A DNA stretch of 50,574 nucleotides from Brotaphodocola sp003480315 (GTDB lineage Bacteria; Bacillota; Clostridia; Lachnospirales; Lachnospiraceae), in NCBI RefSeq assembly GCF_964246085.1, contig NZ_CAXTPD010000024.1; one strand, 5' to 3'. Under the pieces are notes generated by a model, which saw nothing but the letters and a program-made list of their open reading frames with translations, searched no databases and was not told where the DNA came from. A program made the translations under genes and the position numbers. Position 1 is the stretch's first letter, and every line of letters starts with the position of its first letter. Positions 35,228 to 44,293 of this stretch are shown in pieces.

Positions 35228-36040
35228 TTATATCATGGCGCGGTATTCACTTTTCCAGGTTTCCACCAGTTTACGGGCAGCCTTTTCTCCATCCTCTGCC
35301 CCATTGCAAAACCAGGTTTCCACCTGCTTTACCTGGTCAGACTGTGCCGCTTTTTCCCTGGCAGCCAGGAACTGCTCCTCCCACGCATTCCGCTCCTCCT
35401 GCGTGATGACTGCGCAAAAGCGCTCTCCTAACGCGATGCGGCTGTCCAGCTTTTCAATCCAGTAAAGACTCCTCAAGCACTCCCGGCTGCCGCTCCGGTT
35501 ATAAGCCTTTTCATAGGCTTCGGCAGCTCTGGCAAACAGGAACATGCGGCCGTAGCAGGCACCCAGATTATTCCAGACAGCGGCAGCCAGCTCATCCGAT
35601 CCCGTCTCCTCCTGCAGATCATCCAGGATTTCCTGATAAAGCCGGACTGCCTTTCCGTACTGGCGCATACCAAACAATGCGTCTGCCTTAAGCTTTTTCA
35701 TCTCCGCAGGCGGCTGTTTCCGGTAGCCGCTTAAGGTCTGCCTGTACTCCGATATCTCGTTCTGGGAATAATAATCGCTTTCCTGAAGGAGAAAGATCAG
35801 CATTTCATCCGGATCTTCCCCGCTTTTTTTCCAGTTTTCCAGCTTAAGGGCCAGAAATCCCATATTCAGTTCCTCCCGCAGAAAGTCCAGCAGGCGTTCA
35901 TTGACCAGACAATCCATTACCAGAAGCGGATAATGGTAGATCACATAGGCCAGCTCCTGGGAAGAATACAGATGCATTCCCAGAAAACTCACGTAATATG
36001 GATTTTTCACTTTTTCCGATCTGCATAATCTCAAACTCAT
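35228..36040 (-). CDS. TPR-like helical protein of unknown function
   Basis: A 270-residue soluble, helix-rich protein. Two tandem TPR-like units are visible near residues 115-190 (ADALFGMRQYGKAVRLYQEI and WNNLGACYGRMFLFARAAEA). The N-terminal 100 residues are conserved-looking but unassigned. Its ATG overlaps the stop of the upstream DUF5716 gene (ATGA), with GAGG upstream, so it is translated with DUF5716 and DUF5717 and is probably a partner in the same complex. Confidence 0.7.
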   Translation of the reverse strand: MSLRLCRSEKVKNPYYVSFLGMHLYSSQELAYVIYHYPLLVMDCLVNERLLDFLREELNMGFLALKLENWKKSGEDPDEMLIFLLQESDYYSQNEISEYRQTLSGYRKQPPAEMKKLKADALFGMRQYGKAVRLYQEILDDLQEETGSDELAAAVWNNLGACYGRMFLFARAAEAYEKAYNRSGSRECLRSLYWIEKLDSRIALGERFCAVITQEERNAWEEQFLAAREKAAQSDQVKQVETWFCNGAEDGEKAARKLVETWKSEYRAMI

Positions 36041-37263
36041 AGCATAACCTCTTGTACAACTTTAGCTCCCGTAGCCGGGAACAATTCCCCGAAACCAAGA
36101 TCGGTCAGAACGATCCGCATCGTCTTTTCATCCAGGAAGGAAATCTCCACCCGTACCCTCGTAGTCTTTTCCGGACGTTTCGGAAAATTCTCCAGCATCA
36201 GCGTGACCGTCCTCTTCTTTTTGGAATCAAACGGCGTGATTTCAAGCTCCACTGCATTCTGCTTTTCCGGGATCACCTCCAGCATGCCTCCGCTCTCTCT
36301 CCAGCTGTCTCCGGCAGCTGCCAGCGTTACCGCAGTGTCCTGGCCCTTATGCAGTACCTGCATGGTAACGGAAGCTTTCAGGTGTCCCTCACAGATCATC
36401 GCATACGGGTAGGAAGTCTGTGGACGGAGACGGTCTGCGGCGCACAAGGCTGCACCCTTGGCAAACACGGCTGTCTCCATATAGACACGGCGTTTTGTGC
36501 AGAGCAGCTTCATGAAATCTTCGGCCCACTCCCGCTTTTCAAACCCTTTTCCCATCAGAAAGACCGCAGAATACAGCTTCCGCTGCATCAGCCGTTCCGC
36601 ACAGGTACAGAGAATCTTATCTCCCAGCTTTGCCCCGGACGGAGTTTCCAGGATATCAAGGCTGAAGCTTTCCTCTATCCGCTCAAACTCAGCTAAAACC
36701 GCATTCTGCTTCAACCCCCGCTGTACTTTCAGTTCATAGTAGCGCAGCTCCTGCTCGGACAGATCAAACAATCCGACGTTTCCGCTCCAGATTTCTTTTT
36801 TCTGGCTGAGCATATAATAGATCAGACCTTCCGTATGCCCGATGATGCGTATACGGGCCCGGTCCACACCAAGCTTTTCTCCGCAGGAATACAGCGCCTC
36901 TGTCAGGCGTTCATCCAGGCTGCGCACGGTAAACACCAACTCCTGAAAGCCGGCTTCCGTGTCCAGGTTTTTTTTAACCTGCCAAAGTACCCGTTCCAGG
37001 AACCGTTCCAGAAGCTCCACAGCTGTATAGCGGATGCCTTCCAGTGTCGCAGTGCCTTCTTTTAAAACCAGCTTTACCAGCTTATCCGTCAGGCTTCCTT
37101 CTCCTCTTAAGGTCTGGGCATAAGCATCTTCCCCTACCGACCAGGTGCCGGAAACCTTGTGACGGCAGAGTACCGTGGGAAAGGTCCATGTTTTCTCTTC
37201 ATCATTGCAGTTTACCTGCGTATATTCATCGCACAGGTCTATGCCTGCTACCAATTCATTCAT
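36037..37263 (-). CDS. DUF5716-like protein with a degenerate Hsp70/actin-type fold
   Basis: A 408-residue protein that I take as DUF5716 from its place beside DUF5717. Several stretches line up with the Hsp70/actin ATPase fold: VAGIDLCDEYTQV (phosphate-1 loop), FPTVLCRHKVSGTWSVGEDA, the IRIIGHTEGLIYYML stretch, VGLFDLSEQELRYYEL (phosphate-2 loop) and AVFAKGAALCAADRL (adenosine region). The glycines and threonines that normally bind ATP are partly replaced, so it may bind without hydrolysis. AGAGGAACGAT sets the start. Downstream of DUF5717 by 9 bp and overlapping the TPR gene by 4 bp. Confidence 0.68.
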   Translation of the reverse strand: MNELVAGIDLCDEYTQVNCNDEEKTWTFPTVLCRHKVSGTWSVGEDAYAQTLRGEGSLTDKLVKLVLKEGTATLEGIRYTAVELLERFLERVLWQVKKNLDTEAGFQELVFTVRSLDERLTEALYSCGEKLGVDRARIRIIGHTEGLIYYMLSQKKEIWSGNVGLFDLSEQELRYYELKVQRGLKQNAVLAEFERIEESFSLDILETPSGAKLGDKILCTCAERLMQRKLYSAVFLMGKGFEKREWAEDFMKLLCTKRRVYMETAVFAKGAALCAADRLRPQTSYPYAMICEGHLKASVTMQVLHKGQDTAVTLAAAGDSWRESGGMLEVIPEKQNAVELEITPFDSKKKRTVTLMLENFPKRPEKTTRVRVEISFLDEKTMRIVLTDLGFGELFPATGAKVVQEVML

Positions 37264-37272
37264 ATCGTTCCT

Positions 37273-40200
37273 CTATGTTAATGTAAACAGAGACTCCATG
37301 GCAGCATGATCCGTCATGTACTTCTCCATCTTTTCTTTAAGCTTCTGCCCATCTTTTTCAGCAAGGCAGCGGCTCATGTCGTTAAGCGCCGCAAACCGGC
37401 TCAGCTGGCTGTTTGTCTGGGAACCGTCGTAGGAAAGCCGTCCCTCATCCGTCTTCTTTCCTCCGTCTGTTCCGTTTTCATATACCTCATATTCCAGCAC
37501 CTCTCCCTCAAACAGAACATGCTGATGGATGTAAATGCCGGGATATACCTTCACAAACTCCGCGTTGTGGCTTGCCTCCTCTCCCGGAAGCACCCGGATT
37601 TTCAGCTGAGGCCTTATCTCCCTGCTGCCCCGGTACTCAATGGTGATCTGGTCCATCACGGAATCCGGCATCGGAATATGGCGTCCAAGCTGGTGAAAAT
37701 ATGCAAAAATCCGGCCTTCCTCCAGAAGCTCCTCCACCATGGCAGCGGCCAGTTCTTTTTGTTTTCCGGTCAGCGCCTCCTGCTGACTGTACCACAGGGT
37801 CAGCGCAAGCAGATAAATGGTAGGGATCCGTTTTTTATCCGCAGTTTCCTGAACTGCGTCTTCGAGATAGGTAAATACCAGAGCCTTTGTCGGACGGTTT
37901 TTCAGGAAATAATCACAGGACTTCATAGTGAAATAAGCCCTGGACACCAGATCACTGACCTGCTTTCCGCTTCTGTAGCAGTCATACACCGGATCCAGAT
38001 ATTCTGTCTCACCGCTGAACATCATCTGCGCCAGAAGACGCTCCGGAAGATCATAAAGCTCCACATGCTCTGCCTCACTCTGTACAAGAAGTCTGTACAT
38101 CTGCTCCGAAGTTCCGTTAAAATGCTCGCATAGATAATCCAGCACAGCTCCATCCCACTGATTCTCTGTAAAAAGCTCCCAGGAGAGCTTTAACAGAGTA
38201 TCGTCCGATTCCGGCAGCTGTTTTAAGATCATCTGACTGCACAGCTCCAGAAGTTCCTGTTCCTTTGCACCGCTCCAGCCAAATTCCTTTACAATGGAAA
38301 AGGCTTCCGGAATGTTTCCCGTAAGGATCAGCATACGGATCAGCTTTCCCCGTTTCTCCCGCGACAGCATTTCCGGCTTCAGCTGGTTCCGGTAATCCAG
38401 AACAGCTGCCGTATTCTCCTCCACGTTCTGACGCCGGCTGTCATAATCCAGCAGGCTTTCCAGCAGCTTTTCCCGGAATAAAGGATGCAGGTTCAGTTCC
38501 GTCAGCCCCCGCCTTAAAACGCGGCGGTCTGTCATGCTCTGCGGGTCATCCTTCACAATTGCGCTGCAGCGTTCCAGAAGAAGCATAGGCTGCTCCGGAG
38601 AGATATCGTAACAGCGTTCCTCCAGTTCTTTGCTGTTTTCCATCATAGCCTGCTGTTTCCGGTAGGAAACATCCGTATAACGATTTCCGTATTCATCCTG
38701 GAACAAAAGAACCGGATGACTGGAAAAAAGCGGCGCATAAGCCACGCTGTCCCTGACCACGAACACATCCTCACGGTCCAGTTCCTCATAGCATACCACA
38801 ACATAACGGATTCTTTTGTCAGATACCGTAATCCGATAAGATTTTAGGATAGCCGGAAGCACCCGGGCCACCTGCTCATCGATCATTTCTTTATATAATA
38901 CATGCTGATACAGTGTCACCAGACGGCTGTTCACACGGGAACGCAAAAGCTGTTCCATGGTAAACTGTTCGATGTCCCGCTCATACTGCCGGTACAGCGT
39001 AGATTCCGGATTCATAAATCTCACAATATTGCTGTACAGCACCTCACGGTTAGCCGTGTCCATGGATTTCTCGTAGGAGAAATATAAAAGCACCTCTTTC
39101 GGGAGCAGATACGGATAATCCTCAGGAAGCGCATACAGGTAATATTCGTACAGGCGGGTCAGGCTGATGCCCTCCTCCAGGGCTTTTTTATACCAGTGAA
39201 AATATTTTTTATCGCGGCAGTCCGCCTTGATCAGGATGCTGCAGACTGCGTTCAGGATCTCCGGTTCCGGATACTGCTGATACAGCATCATAAAGAATCG
39301 CAGGAGCAGCTTTCCTCCATACTTTTTTGAGGGGGCAAATCCTGCAGTCCTGCAGGCAAAAGCTTGATCCATCAGCTTCCGCTTCGCAGCAAACATCAGC
39401 ACCTGCACTTCAAAATCAGAAAGTCCTGTGAGAAGCTCCGGACACTGCTGATACAGTTTCCACACCCTGACATACAGGTACGGACTACGGCTTCCGTTCT
39501 CAAATTCCAAACGGAGCTCTGCCAGATTCCCGTCCTCTTTTTCAGACTCCGCGTTCTGGTCTTCTTCACTCAGCTGGTTCAGCAGATAACGGTGAAGCTG
39601 CTCATATTCCGGACGGTATTTCCGCACCGCTTCCGCCTCTTCCTGACTGCTTTTAAGGAGCTCCTTTGCGCCTTCTGCATCTCCCTCCAGAATCAGAAGA
39701 TCTGCCTGATACAGACTCACCGCGAGGCTCTCGCCATACTGGCTGCGGATGACTTCCAGCTGTTGCTTCAGCTGATTCAGCATCAGTGCCTCCCCGTATA
39801 GTCCAAGCTCGTATTCCAGACGCAGCTCCAGATATTTGCCGACAGCTTCGCGCCGGCCATATCCCGCGCGGTTTTTCAGCTCTTCACCTGTCAGGACCTC
39901 CACCGGAACACAGATTCTCTGACGCATGGACGTGATCCAGACTGCTCCGAGATTTCGACCCTGATGAAGATGCATTCCGTCAATGCGGTAAAGGATCTCA
40001 CAATGGTCATCCTGAAAATCTGCTTCTGTAAATACCGTCTGCGGAAGATTGATAAAATCTCCGTCCGCATGCACCTCAAACCGCACATGTCCCCAGGTAC
40101 TGCGATCCACGCGGATAACACTGCCCGTGCCTGTCTGGGGGTTTTCCAGGCTGCGCACCGCGGTGTCTGTCTTTAATTCCACCGGCTTTTTCACGTTCAG

Positions 40201-40752
40201 ACCAATCAGAAATTCTTCCAGTTCACACTGACGGTCCGGCCTTCCCTTTAAACCATCATACAGCGCCCGGACATGAAGATCCTGTAAAAACGGCGCTTCC
40301 GTAAAATCCCGGTACTCAAACAGACGTTTTGCAAACTCTCCGTCAGCCTGCACCAGCCTTGCAAAATCTTCCGGCTGCTTTAGCCCTGCCAGGATCTTTC
40401 CTACCGGATCCGGCTCCACGGCAAAAGAATATGGCAGCTTTTTTTCGCCGCCATTGGTCACCAGCTCAAATACTCCCTCGATTTTATCTCCGTCTGACAA
40501 GGTACGGCAGTCCACCTCATAAAAGATACGGTTCCGGTTTCCCCCGAAAGAATTTCCCAGCACCCGCACACACGGATGAGAGGAATATACCAGACCTTTC
40601 ACAAAGCAGCCATAACGGTCTGCCACATAAAGTTCTTTTCTGCATACCTGCCCGGCTGTCACCGTGCCCTCACAGGTTTCCGGAAGGATAAGGATCTCCG
40701 GAACTTCCGCATCCACGATGCCTTTTGCCAGTCGGTTAATTTTTTCTCTCAT
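37273..40752 (-). CDS. DUF5717-like large helical repeat protein
   Basis: A 1159-residue protein without signal peptide or membrane segments. An N-terminal beta-rich part (about residues 1-290) contains two similar modules (EGTVTAGQVCRKELYVADRY and GSVIRVDRSTWGHVRFEV); the rest is a long helical solenoid with TPR-like pairs, then a beta-rich end near residues 1030-1110. AAGAGGGTACT precedes ATG. First of a three-gene operon with DUF5716 and TPR proteins; divergent from DUF4364. Its size and architecture suggest a scaffold; no enzymatic motif is seen. Confidence 0.68.
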   Translation of the reverse strand: MREKINRLAKGIVDAEVPEILILPETCEGTVTAGQVCRKELYVADRYGCFVKGLVYSSHPCVRVLGNSFGGNRNRIFYEVDCRTLSDGDKIEGVFELVTNGGEKKLPYSFAVEPDPVGKILAGLKQPEDFARLVQADGEFAKRLFEYRDFTEAPFLQDLHVRALYDGLKGRPDRQCELEEFLIGLNVKKPVELKTDTAVRSLENPQTGTGSVIRVDRSTWGHVRFEVHADGDFINLPQTVFTEADFQDDHCEILYRIDGMHLHQGRNLGAVWITSMRQRICVPVEVLTGEELKNRAGYGRREAVGKYLELRLEYELGLYGEALMLNQLKQQLEVIRSQYGESLAVSLYQADLLILEGDAEGAKELLKSSQEEAEAVRKYRPEYEQLHRYLLNQLSEEDQNAESEKEDGNLAELRLEFENGSRSPYLYVRVWKLYQQCPELLTGLSDFEVQVLMFAAKRKLMDQAFACRTAGFAPSKKYGGKLLLRFFMMLYQQYPEPEILNAVCSILIKADCRDKKYFHWYKKALEEGISLTRLYEYYLYALPEDYPYLLPKEVLLYFSYEKSMDTANREVLYSNIVRFMNPESTLYRQYERDIEQFTMEQLLRSRVNSRLVTLYQHVLYKEMIDEQVARVLPAILKSYRITVSDKRIRYVVVCYEELDREDVFVVRDSVAYAPLFSSHPVLLFQDEYGNRYTDVSYRKQQAMMENSKELEERCYDISPEQPMLLLERCSAIVKDDPQSMTDRRVLRRGLTELNLHPLFREKLLESLLDYDSRRQNVEENTAAVLDYRNQLKPEMLSREKRGKLIRMLILTGNIPEAFSIVKEFGWSGAKEQELLELCSQMILKQLPESDDTLLKLSWELFTENQWDGAVLDYLCEHFNGTSEQMYRLLVQSEAEHVELYDLPERLLAQMMFSGETEYLDPVYDCYRSGKQVSDLVSRAYFTMKSCDYFLKNRPTKALVFTYLEDAVQETADKKRIPTIYLLALTLWYSQQEALTGKQKELAAAMVEELLEEGRIFAYFHQLGRHIPMPDSVMDQITIEYRGSREIRPQLKIRVLPGEEASHNAEFVKVYPGIYIHQHVLFEGEVLEYEVYENGTDGGKKTDEGRLSYDGSQTNSQLSRFAALNDMSRCLAEKDGQKLKEKMEKYMTDHAAMESLFTLT

Positions 40753-40803
40753 AGTACCCTCTTATTTTTTGTCATACATGGCATTAGTTTAGCATAATTT
40801 CAC

Positions 40804-40832
40804 TTGATTTAAAAGGTTTAAATTGGTATGAT
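40804..40832 (+). promoter_or_regulatory. Promoter of the DUF4364 gene
   Basis: TTGATT (40804-40809) and TATGAT (40827-40832) with a 17-bp spacer, about 30 bp before the AAAGAGGT ribosome site. Confidence 0.7.
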
Positions 40833-40868
40833 TAATAAAAACTTGTAGAATGAAAGAGGTCCGTTTCC

Positions 40869-41399
40869 ATGTTGTCTGAACCGATGACACTGTACAAACT
40901 GATGAATTTATATATGCTCAAAAAAGTGAATTTCCCGCTGACCAACGCACAGCTGACAGATTTTTTCCTGCAGCACGAATATGCCAGCTACTTTACGCTC
41001 CAGCAGGCTCTTGGAGAACTAAAGGATTCCGGACTCATTCACGCCGAGTCCACCCACAGCACCACCCGCTATGAGATCACCAGGGAGGGTGAGGAAACCT
41101 TAACCTTTTTTGAGAACAACATTTCCCCGGCCATCATCGAGGATATGGACACCTATTTAAAAGAAAACCGTCTCCGGCTGCGCAACGAGGTCAGTTTGGT
41201 TTCCGACTACTACAAGTCCACCAGCCAGGATTACATCGTTCACTGCGAGGTGCGTGAAGGCCGTTCGCCTCTCATTGAGCTGAACTTATCGGTTCCGGAC
41301 CGTGAACAGGCCGCTGCCATGAGCTCCCGATGGGAACATAAAAGCAAAGAAATCTATTCCTTTATTATGAAGTCTTTAATGAGCGAAGAGGAGACCTGA
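40869..41399 (+). CDS. DUF4364 family protein, probable winged-helix regulator
   Basis: A 176-residue soluble protein. Residues 1-85 have a winged-helix layout (LYKLMNLYMLKKVNFPLTNA, then FTLQQALGELKDSGLIHAE and a TRYEITREGEETL wing), similar to PadR/MarR-type readers. The C-terminal half is a beta-rich domain. The family is common in Lachnospiraceae and near this DUF5716/5717 operon, which it may regulate from its divergent position. The stop codon lies inside the terminator stem. Confidence 0.78.
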   Translation: MLSEPMTLYKLMNLYMLKKVNFPLTNAQLTDFFLQHEYASYFTLQQALGELKDSGLIHAESTHSTTRYEITREGEETLTFFENNISPAIIEDMDTYLKENRLRLRNEVSLVSDYYKSTSQDYIVHCEVREGRSPLIELNLSVPDREQAAAMSSRWEHKSKEIYSFIMKSLMSEEET

Positions 41400-41420
41400 C
41401 CGGTCTCCTCTTCTTTGTTT
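41385..41420 (+). terminator. Terminator of the DUF4364 gene
   Basis: Perfect 12-bp arms GAAGAGGAGACC/GGTCTCCTCTTC around TGACC, followed by TTTGTTTTTTG. The stop codon is in the loop. Confidence 0.92.
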
Positions 41421-41430
41421 TTTGTTTTGA

Positions 41431-42456
41431 TTATTTCTCATCATATCCGTTCGGATTGTTCTTCTGCCATCTCCAGGAATCCTCACACATCTCCCGGATA
41501 CCGTATTTTGCCTTCCAGCCAAGCTCCCGCTCTGCCTTGGAGGAATCTGCGTAACACTGCGGCACATCGCCTGCGCGGCGCTCCTTAAAGACATAGTTGA
41601 TCTTTAAGTTGTTGGCCTCCTCAAAGGCATTGATGACATCTAACACGCTATAGCCAACGCCGGTTCCCAGATTGTAGATCCAGACTCCGCCCTGCTCCTT
41701 TGAGAGCTTGTCCAGTGCCTTTACATGACCGTCTGCCAGGTCTACAACGTGGATGTAATCGCGGACGCAGGTTCCGTCCGGAGTGTCGTAGTCATTGCCA
41801 AAGACGCCAAGACATACCAGCTTGCCCACAGCCACCTGCGTGATATACGGGAGCAGATTGTTCGGGATACCCTTCGGGTTCTCTCCGATACGGCCGGATT
41901 TATGAGCTCCAATCGGGTTAAAGTAACGTAAGAGCATCACCTTCCATTCCGGATCTGCAGTATGAAGGTCAGTCAGGATCTGCTCGAGCATGCCCTTGGT
42001 GCGTCCGTAAGGATTGGTGATCTCACCCTTCGGACATTCCTCGGTGATCGGCACAAATGCCGGATTGCCGTATACGGTTGCGGAAGAACTGAACACAATG
42101 CTCTTGCAGCCGTGACGGCGCATCACATCGCAGAGGATCAGGGTTCCGGTAATGTTGTTGTGATAATATTCCAATGGCTTGTATACAGACTCACCAACAG
42201 CCTTTAAGCCTGCAAAATGAATGACCGCGTCTATTTTTTCATTCTGGAACACAGAATCCAGTGCCGGCTCGTCCAGAAGATCTACTTCGTAAAAGGTCAG
42301 CTTCTTTCCGGTGATCTCCTCCACACGGTTTAAGGATTCCCGGCAGGAATTGCAGAGGTTGTCCACGACAACCACATCGTAGCCGGCATTTAAAAGTTCA
42401 ACGCAGGTGTGGCTTCCGATATAGCCGGCACCGCCTGTAACTAAAATTGTAGACAT
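41431..42456 (-). CDS. galE: UDP-glucose 4-epimerase
   Basis: A 341-residue extended short-chain dehydrogenase that interconverts UDP-glucose and UDP-galactose with bound NAD. ILVTGGAGYIGSHT is the NAD motif, FSSSATVYG supplies the catalytic serine/threonine, and NPYGRTKGM the YxxxK pair. RERRAGDVPQCYAD-type sequence near residue 300 is the sugar-binding region. CAAAGGAGGGCGTTATT precedes ATG. It lies directly downstream of the sigK 3' fragment, separated by about 120 bp. Confidence 0.96.
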   Translation of the reverse strand: MSTILVTGGAGYIGSHTCVELLNAGYDVVVVDNLCNSCRESLNRVEEITGKKLTFYEVDLLDEPALDSVFQNEKIDAVIHFAGLKAVGESVYKPLEYYHNNITGTLILCDVMRRHGCKSIVFSSSATVYGNPAFVPITEECPKGEITNPYGRTKGMLEQILTDLHTADPEWKVMLLRYFNPIGAHKSGRIGENPKGIPNNLLPYITQVAVGKLVCLGVFGNDYDTPDGTCVRDYIHVVDLADGHVKALDKLSKEQGGVWIYNLGTGVGYSVLDVINAFEEANNLKINYVFKERRAGDVPQCYADSSKAERELGWKAKYGIREMCEDSWRWQKNNPNGYDEK

Positions 42457-42517
42457 AATAACGCCCTCCTTTGGCTGATGGTTCTTCTTTCACAGGTCCG
42501 CTGCCTGTAAAACCAAA

Positions 42518-42559
42518 TGCTTTCCCATACATTATATATGGGAAAGCACCTGAACACAA
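42518..42559 (-). promoter_or_regulatory. Probable galE promoter inside a perfect palindrome
   Basis: TGCTTTCCCAT and ATGGGAAAGCA (42518-42528, 42538-42548) form an 11-bp perfect inverted repeat. Its loop holds minus-strand TATAAT (42531-42536), with TTGTGT 17 bp upstream (42554-42559). The repeat may be an operator for a dimeric repressor of galE. Alternatively it is the terminator of the restored sigK gene, with a weak ATTTGGTTTT tail. Confidence 0.55.
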
Positions 42560-42576
42560 TGCAATTTTCTTGCGAT

Positions 42577-42661
42577 TTATGTGATTATTATTTCATTCTG
42601 TGCTGTTTCCAAATGCTCACCCAGTTTTTTCAGTGCCCGCTTCTCAATCCTGGATACATAG
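42577..42661 (-). pseudogene. sigK: sigK 3' segment (last 25 codons, stop and core site)
   Basis: On the minus strand this encodes SRIEKRALKKL and then GEHLETAQNEIIIT before TAA. This is the end of the sigma-4 domain of SigK, matching the C-terminal helix-turn-helix end of B. subtilis SigK. It has no start codon or ribosome site. Upstream in frame it meets a TAG at 42670-42672 inside the element. It joins to the 5' part at 49799-50380 across the ATACATAG core. It is not a decayed gene but a separated exon-like part that should become functional on excision. Confidence 0.93.
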
Positions 42662-42683
42662 CGACTCGCCTATTGTAAACGAT
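42654..42683 (-). repeat. Terminal inverted repeat and core, sigK 3' end (attachment half-site)
   Basis: Read on the minus strand from 42683: ATCGTTTACA, a ten-base variable part, then CGCTATGTAT. It matches the other end of the element at 23 of 30 positions in inverted orientation; ATCGTTTACA is identical. Together with the core it forms the recombinase half-site at the chromosome junction. Confidence 0.9.
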
Positions 42684-42688
42684 TTGCC

Positions 42689-44266
42689 CTAAGAAATTGC
42701 TTCCAGTTCACGGAAGCGGAATTTGATGATAATTTGTTTGTCCTCGGTCAATTCGACTCGCTCGATGAGACTGACCAGTAGTTCACGGCTGGTGTAAGCC
42801 GAATCTAAAAACTGCTGCACCAGTTCTCTTGCTCGGTCCTCGGTGCTGATCGTGCTTTCTTTTTGTGCTTCCAGCTCCTTCAGCTTATCTTCCAGAGAAT
42901 TGCGCTCCATCTTGACTCGCTGATAGATGCGCTCAAAATCAGCTTCAGCCAACAGTCCGGTGAGCCGATCCATATACATCTTATCCAGATTGGCTGTCAG
43001 GCTGTCGATCTTGCCGTGCAGTGATTGGATCTCAGCTTCATGGCTTTCTGTCTGCCGAGCTTTCTCCACAGCATCCGCTGCAATGGGCTGAAGCTTCTTT
43101 GGATCAAGATAAGCTTCACAGACTTCTCTCACTTTTGCCAGCACAGCTTCTGTAACAACCTGCTCTTTGATAGAATGGCAGGAACAGACGCCCGCTTTCG
43201 TGAAGCGCTGATAGGTTCGGCATACGAAGAACAATCGATCCTCACCGGATACCGGCGGACGATTGAGCACCGCCATGGGGTAGCCGCACTCATGACAAAA
43301 AATCAAGCCTTTTAATAAAAAGTCGTAGGTTCTGCTGCGGGTGTGCTTTCGGCTGTTGACCAGCATCCGTACCTTTTGAAAAGTCTCTTTATCGATCAGC
43401 GGCTCATGGGTGTTTTCAACAACCACCCAGTTCTCACGGTCCTGTTTCAGACACTTTTTGGACTTGTAGCTGATCTTCACAGTTCGTCCCTGGACCATAT
43501 TGCCCAGGTAGGTTTCGTTCTGGAGCATCTCAGAGATACGCTCACTGGACCACAGGCCGGCGTAAGGGCCTTTACGTCCCATGTTCCAACCGCAGTAGGT
43601 TGCTGGTGTAGGAACGCCTTCTTCATTAAGAGTTGCTGCAATCTTTCGGCAGCTCATGCCATCCAATGCCATGGCGAAGATCCTTCGTACTACAGGAGCC
43701 ACTTTCTCGTCGATGACGATTTTATTTTTCTCCGTCAGGTGCATCTTGTAGCCGTACATGGGCTTTCCACCGATGAACTGCCCCTTCCGCTGCTTATCTC
43801 GCTTGACGGATTTGATCTTCTTGGAAATGTCCTTAGCGTACATATCGTTCATGATAGCACGGAATGGGGTAATGTCATTAGCTGTGGACTCCACACCGGT
43901 GTCTATGCCGTCCAACAAGGAAATGTAGCGTACTCTCTTTTCGGGAAAATATCGCTCCATATAATGACCGGTCATGATATAGTCACGACCCAGACGGGAT
44001 AGGTCTTTGGTAATGACCATATTGACCTTCTTGGCTTCAATGTCACCGATCATGCGCTGAAAGTCGGGACGGTCAAAACCGGTGCCGCTCCAGCCATCAT
44101 CGATATAGGTATCGTAGACGGAAAGGCGATGTTGCTGAACGAACTCGTTGAGCAAGGATTTCTGGTTGGTTACACTCTGGGATGGTCCTTCGGTCTCATC
44201 CTCCTTCGATAATCGGATGTATAATGCGACATGGTAATCCATTGGGTTGCTTATTTCTAAGTACAT
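42689..44266 (-). CDS. Large serine recombinase (SpoIVCA/TnpX type), probable sigK-element excisionase
   Basis: A 525-residue recombinase. VALYIRLSKEDE near residue 15 holds the catalytic serine in the YxRxS motif; DDGWSGTGFDRPDFQRM and TKDLSRLGRD complete the resolvase domain (about residues 10-155). The recombinase domain follows (about 165-270), then a zinc ribbon starting FCHECGYPM with the partner cysteines in VCRTYQRFTKAGVCSC, and a coiled coil near 400-470. AAGGAGGAACCT before ATG at 44266 sets the start over 44293. Its stop is 5 bp from the terminal inverted repeat. By position it is the enzyme that would excise the element, as SpoIVCA does for skin. Confidence 0.95.
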   Translation of the reverse strand: MYLEISNPMDYHVALYIRLSKEDETEGPSQSVTNQKSLLNEFVQQHRLSVYDTYIDDGWSGTGFDRPDFQRMIGDIEAKKVNMVITKDLSRLGRDYIMTGHYMERYFPEKRVRYISLLDGIDTGVESTANDITPFRAIMNDMYAKDISKKIKSVKRDKQRKGQFIGGKPMYGYKMHLTEKNKIVIDEKVAPVVRRIFAMALDGMSCRKIAATLNEEGVPTPATYCGWNMGRKGPYAGLWSSERISEMLQNETYLGNMVQGRTVKISYKSKKCLKQDRENWVVVENTHEPLIDKETFQKVRMLVNSRKHTRSRTYDFLLKGLIFCHECGYPMAVLNRPPVSGEDRLFFVCRTYQRFTKAGVCSCHSIKEQVVTEAVLAKVREVCEAYLDPKKLQPIAADAVEKARQTESHEAEIQSLHGKIDSLTANLDKMYMDRLTGLLAEADFERIYQRVKMERNSLEDKLKELEAQKESTISTEDRARELVQQFLDSAYTSRELLVSLIERVELTEDKQIIIKFRFRELEAIS

Positions 44267-44293
44267 AGGTTCCTCCTTGAAATAAGCAGCCAC

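Noticed and set aside
42577..42661. Reading the sigK 3' fragment as ordinary pseudogene debris
   Set aside because: The frame, core sequence and junction are exact, and no decay is seen in either part, which points to a reversible interruption.
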